A stretch of 64,000 bases of DNA from SB21 sp964415295 (GTDB lineage: Bacteria > CLD3 > SB21), in NCBI GenBank assembly GCA_964415295.1, contig CAYPYN010000004.1, positions 186,001 through 250,000 on the forward strand, read 5' to 3'. The translations under genes and the position numbers were made by a program. The notes below the pieces were generated by a model, which saw nothing but the letters and a program-made list of their open reading frames with translations, was not told the origin of the DNA and did no database searches. Positions 61,059 through 64,000 of the stretch are shown in pieces (within the stretch, counting starts at the first letter, position 1; each line of letters begins with the position of its first letter).

Positions 61059-62096
61059 TTAATACGCGGAGAATCTTTTCTGAACTTCAAGTATTTCGGG
61101 CAGCGCTTGCTTGAAGGCTTTCACGAGATCGGGATCAAAATGAGTACCTACGCGCCGGTCCATTTCACGTAAGGTGTCCTCGAGCGTCCAGGGTTCTTTG
61201 TACGGACGGCGCGACATCAGCGCATCAAATACGTCGCAGAGTGCGCAAATGCGCGCTACCAGAGGAATGTCGTAATCCCTGATGCCTTCCGGGTAGCCGG
61301 TTCCATCGAATTTTTCATGGTGGTATTTGGCGATCGTCGCGGCCATTTGAAGCAGTTTCGATTTGCTTCCCTGTAATATCTCATACCCCATTGTCGTATG
61401 TTTCTTCATGACCTCGAACTCTTCGTCGTTGAGATACTCGCCCTTGAGGAGAATAAAATCCGCAATACCCACCTTGCCGATGTCGTGCATCGGAGAAGCA
61501 TCGAGTATCAGATCCTGCTCTTCCGGAGGCAACCCGATGTGTTTGGCGATGAGCCTGCAATAGTGAGCCATACGGACGATATGCATTCCTGTTTCCGGGT
61601 CCCTGTATTCCGCCGCCCGGGTCAGGCGTATAATGATTTCTCTTTCTCTCTCAACGATCTCGGCGGTCGCTTTCTTTACCTCTTCGGCAAGCCACTCGGC
61701 CCTATTGGCCAATGCTTTCTGACTCTTCCTAAGCGCCAACATGTTACGCGCGCGAGCCGTTAGTTCCGCCATATCGATGGGTTTATTGATAAAATCGTTT
61801 GCGCCGAGTTCGATCGCCCTGAGCCGAATATCCTTTTCGTTGACTGCGGTAATCATGACAATGGGAATGTCCTGCTTGCCGGGAAGCTTGCGGAATAGCT
61901 CGATAAACTCCAAACCGTTGGGCGTCGGCATCATGTAGTCTACCAAAACAAGATCGGGATCATTCCCTTCGCACCACTTCAGCGCCTCCGCCGACTCGGT
62001 GTAGCAGACCGGTTCGCAGTTCTGTACCTTGGCCGCCATCAGATTCTTCAGCAGCGTAACGTTCATCTCATGATCGTCGATGATCAGGACTTTCAT
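61059..62096 (-). CDS. Response regulator with HD-GYP cyclic-di-GMP phosphodiesterase, second copy
   Basis: 345 residues from the Met at 62096 (GAGGCCC upstream). The receiver domain has Asp53 (LVLVDYMMPTPNGLEF), the pair DD at 7-8 and the lysine in INKPIDM. A helix (SQKALANRAEWLAEEVKKATAEIVEREREII) links to the HD-GYP domain with ETGMHIVRMAHYC, MHDIGKVGIADF and HHEKFDGTGYPEG, with all metal-binding residues. It should hydrolyse c-di-GMP. Its architecture (receiver, coiled coil, HD-GYP) is the common one of this class. Confidence 0.93.
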   Translation of the reverse strand: MKVLIIDDHEMNVTLLKNLMAAKVQNCEPVCYTESAEALKWCEGNDPDLVLVDYMMPTPNGLEFIELFRKLPGKQDIPIVMITAVNEKDIRLRAIELGANDFINKPIDMAELTARARNMLALRKSQKALANRAEWLAEEVKKATAEIVEREREIIIRLTRAAEYRDPETGMHIVRMAHYCRLIAKHIGLPPEEQDLILDASPMHDIGKVGIADFILLKGEYLNDEEFEVMKKHTTMGYEILQGSKSKLLQMAATIAKYHHEKFDGTGYPEGIRDYDIPLVARICALCDVFDALMSRRPYKEPWTLEDTLREMDRRVGTHFDPDLVKAFKQALPEILEVQKRFSAY

Positions 62097-62281
62097 AAGG
62101 GCCTCGCTTTCATTAGGATAAATGTAATACTTTTTGCCGGAACGATAAATAAAAAAAAGCAGCGCCGGGAAAAAGCAAATTAACCTTTGAAGCAATCCTT
62201 TTTTTTAATTACATTGCGTCGCATTATTACGGAATAATTTCCCCGCAGACTGGTTTCACCAACAATCCGGACTATTCGTAC

Positions 62282-63703
62282 ATGTCAGAAGATATAAAAG
62301 AAGAATGCGGCATATTCGGTATCTACGGACATCCCGAAGCCGCTAAGTTAACTTACCTCGGTCTCTATTCTCTGCAGCACCGCGGGCAGGAATCGACCGG
62401 TATCGTGTCTGCCGATGGGCAGTTCCTCCACAGGCACGTCGGCATGGGTCTCGTCGGCGACGTATTCGGCGATACGAAATTATTCGAAAAACTTCCGGGC
62501 CATGCCGCGATCGGTCATAACCGCTATTCGACCACCGGAGGAAGTTATCTGCAAAATGCACAGCCTATCACTGCCATCATCAATACCGGAGAGATTGCCG
62601 CCGGACATAACGGGAACCTTATCAATTATTTTCAGCTTCGTAACGAACTGCAGGATCAGGGCGCCATTTTTCAATCCAACAGCGACACGGAAGTGATCCT
62701 GCATTTGGCCGCGCATTCCGGTCTGAAGAATATTGAAGACCAATTGAAGTATGCTCTCACACATATCAAAGGTGCTTATTCGCTTGTGCTTCTCACTAAA
62801 GATAAATTCATCGCCGCCCGCGATCCGCACGGCATCCGGCCTTTGTGCCTCGGAAAACTGGGCCCATCCACCGTTGCGGCGAGCGAATCCTGTGCGCTTG
62901 ATATCATTGATGCGGAATATCTCCGCGATGTGAAGCCCGGCGAATTTATTGTTGTCGATGAAAAAGGCATGCGGAGTGAGATGCTTTTCAGTGAGACACA
63001 TAAACCGGCGCATTGCATATTTGAGTTCGTATATTTCTCACGACCCGACAGCAAGATCTTCGGAGATAATGTGGATAAGGCACGCCGAAAACTGGGAAAA
63101 AGACTGGCCGAAGAGTCACCGGTCGAGGCGGATATCGTGATCAGCGTTCCGGACTCCAGCAATACCGCCGCTGTGGGTTATTCCCGGCGAACCGGAATTA
63201 AGTTCGAATTGGGACTCATCAGGAACCACTACGTCGGACGCACGTTTATTCATCCCGTGCCGTCCATGCGCGATCTCAAGGTAAAGGTCAAATTCAACGT
63301 GGTTCAGGGCGTCCTGAAGGACCGGCGGGTGGTTGTAATCGATGATTCGATAGTAAGAGGCACTACGCTGAAACCACTTATTTCCATGATCCGCAGAGCC
63401 GGTGCCAAAGAAGTGCATGTGCGCATTAGTTCTCCCCCTGTTACATCGCCGTGTTATTACGGAATGGATTTCCCGACCAAGCAGGAACTCATCGCCAACA
63501 AATTGACCAAAGAAGAGATTTGCCAAAGCATCGGTGCGGACAGCTTGGAATACCTGACCATCGATGGTCTTCTGTCCGCCGTTCCCAACGGCGAACACAA
63601 TTATTGTACGGCCTGTTTCACAGGGAAATATCCTCTTCCTGTCAACGAGGACACGGAAAAATTGCAGTGTGCGCTGCCTCTGGAAAAGACCCCTCTTCAT
63701 TAA
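62282..63703 (+). CDS. purF: Amidophosphoribosyltransferase
   Basis: 473 residues. The N-terminal nucleophile is Cys9 (KEECGIFGIYG), exposed after loss of a short propeptide as in the Bacillus subtilis class. Iron-sulfur ligand cysteines are at 245 (HCIFEFVYFSRPDS), 391 (SPCYYGMDFPT) and 442/445 (NYCTACFTG). The glutaminase part has RYSTTG and GHNGNLIN, and the PRPP-binding loop is VVVIDDSIVRGTT. It starts purine synthesis, taking ammonia from glutamine. The divergent neighbour is the HD-GYP gene. No strong ribosome-binding site is seen. The next gene follows after 13 bp. Confidence 0.97.
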   Translation: MSEDIKEECGIFGIYGHPEAAKLTYLGLYSLQHRGQESTGIVSADGQFLHRHVGMGLVGDVFGDTKLFEKLPGHAAIGHNRYSTTGGSYLQNAQPITAIINTGEIAAGHNGNLINYFQLRNELQDQGAIFQSNSDTEVILHLAAHSGLKNIEDQLKYALTHIKGAYSLVLLTKDKFIAARDPHGIRPLCLGKLGPSTVAASESCALDIIDAEYLRDVKPGEFIVVDEKGMRSEMLFSETHKPAHCIFEFVYFSRPDSKIFGDNVDKARRKLGKRLAEESPVEADIVISVPDSSNTAAVGYSRRTGIKFELGLIRNHYVGRTFIHPVPSMRDLKVKVKFNVVQGVLKDRRVVVIDDSIVRGTTLKPLISMIRRAGAKEVHVRISSPPVTSPCYYGMDFPTKQELIANKLTKEEICQSIGADSLEYLTIDGLLSAVPNGEHNYCTACFTGKYPLPVNEDTEKLQCALPLEKTPLH

Positions 63704-63716
63704 ATTGTAAAAACAA

Positions 63717-64000
63717 ATGGACTCATTTAAGAACCGCGTGGCCATAATCACAGGCGGCGCCAAAGGCATTGGTCACACAAGCGCCCAGAAATTCAGGCAA
63801 CAAGACGCCACAGTTATAATTTGGGATCGATCGGAATCAGAGCCGACGAGTAATGATCCGGGTTTTGTATTCATGAATGTCGATGTCCGGAATTATGAAG
63901 CGGTTCAAAATGCGGCGCGGAGTGCTTTTGACCAATTCGGCCGTATCGACATTCTGATAAATAATGCAGGAATTACAAGGGACGGAACGCTGGCTAAAAT
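63717..64000 (+). CDS. fabG: SDR-family 3-oxoacyl reductase, FabG type, 3' end outside the window
   Basis: The first 94 codons are in the window. The NADP-binding motif is ITGGAKGIGHTSA and the following DRSESEP stands where the 2' phosphate or ribose contact occurs. NVDVRNYEAVQ and ILINNAGITRDGTLAK are the further family hallmarks; NNAGITRDGT is found in FabG and PhaB-like reductases. The catalytic Ser, Tyr and Lys lie beyond the edge. It follows purF by 13 bp on the same strand, but functional linkage is not evident. Confidence 0.85.
   Translation, partial: MDSFKNRVAIITGGAKGIGHTSAQKFRQQDATVIIWDRSESEPTSNDPGFVFMNVDVRNYEAVQNAARSAFDQFGRIDILINNAGITRDGTLAK

Noticed and set aside
1..64000. CRISPR arrays, insertion sequences, prophage or defence islands
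   Set aside because: No regularly spaced repeats, transposase or integrase motifs, or phage structural genes were recognised anywhere; the window looks like core and accessory metabolism only.

Overview
The window is chromosomal DNA of a free-living, Gram-negative heterotroph. Moderate GC, recognisable Shine-Dalgarno sites, TTGACA/TATAAT-type promoters, many lipoproteins and outer-membrane proteins, beta-propeller sensor proteins, DUF5916, BNR/VPS10 propellers and paired M16 peptidases point to the FCB-like assemblage (KSB1/Calditrichota/Ignavibacteriota-type lineages). This placement is inference from gene content, not from a marker gene. I saw no phage, insertion sequence, CRISPR array or rRNA. 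One tRNA (Glu, CTC) is present.

Layout. 1-3.7 kb: the 5' part of a periplasmic regulator-propeller protein, a WD40 lipoprotein, a methyltransferase with a lysine-rich tail, and tRNA-Glu with its own promoter and terminator. 3.7-8.9 kb: an AdiC/PotE-like permease and a four-gene operon (MttB-family methyltransferase, B12-reactivation-domain protein, corrinoid protein, homocysteine S-methyltransferase). The operon reads like a cobalamin methionine synthase cut into separate genes, with the folate module replaced by an MttB-type methyltransferase. 9.2-14.9 kb: a DUF3592 membrane protein, a PanE-like reductase and HOGA/DapA-like aldolase pair, an RhlE-type helicase with a structured leader, a STAS protein and an MFS carrier. 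15.1-25.4 kb: a 1195-residue propeller histidine kinase, a DDAH-like hydrolase and a set of small enzymes (VOC, DUF1697, DinB, glutathione peroxidase, MFS). 25.5-29.4 kb: a tetratricopeptide-associated TRAP transporter (TatT, DctP, fused DctQM). 29.6-46 kb: small secreted Cys-rich proteins, methyltransferase, SdpI-like protein, giant BNR propeller, GT-C-like membrane protein, DoxX-like protein, aminotransferase, DUF5916 protein, a two-cluster ferredoxin protein, YbaK-like deacylase, HD-GYP regulator and IspH. 46.2-61.0 kb: a 14.7-kb run of nine further minus-strand genes, almost without gaps and rich in envelope functions (M16 pair, second giant propeller, ADP-forming acyl-CoA synthetase, PAP2/SMS-like enzyme, PEGA protein, PQQ-propeller lipoprotein, metallopeptidase/PD40/barrel fusion), headed by a BtuF-like protein. 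61-64 kb: a second HD-GYP regulator, purF, and the start of a FabG-type reductase.

The most striking result joins two distant loci. A dyad ATGAC-N4-GTCAT followed by the same GTTTTGC occurs upstream of the MttB/corrinoid operon (9063-9083) and upstream of the ferredoxin gene (42546-42566). In both cases it lies at the same distance from a plausible minus-strand -10 element, as expected for a Crp/Fnr-type activator. This suggests one regulon containing a corrinoid methyl-transfer pathway and a low-potential electron carrier that could keep its cobalamin reduced.
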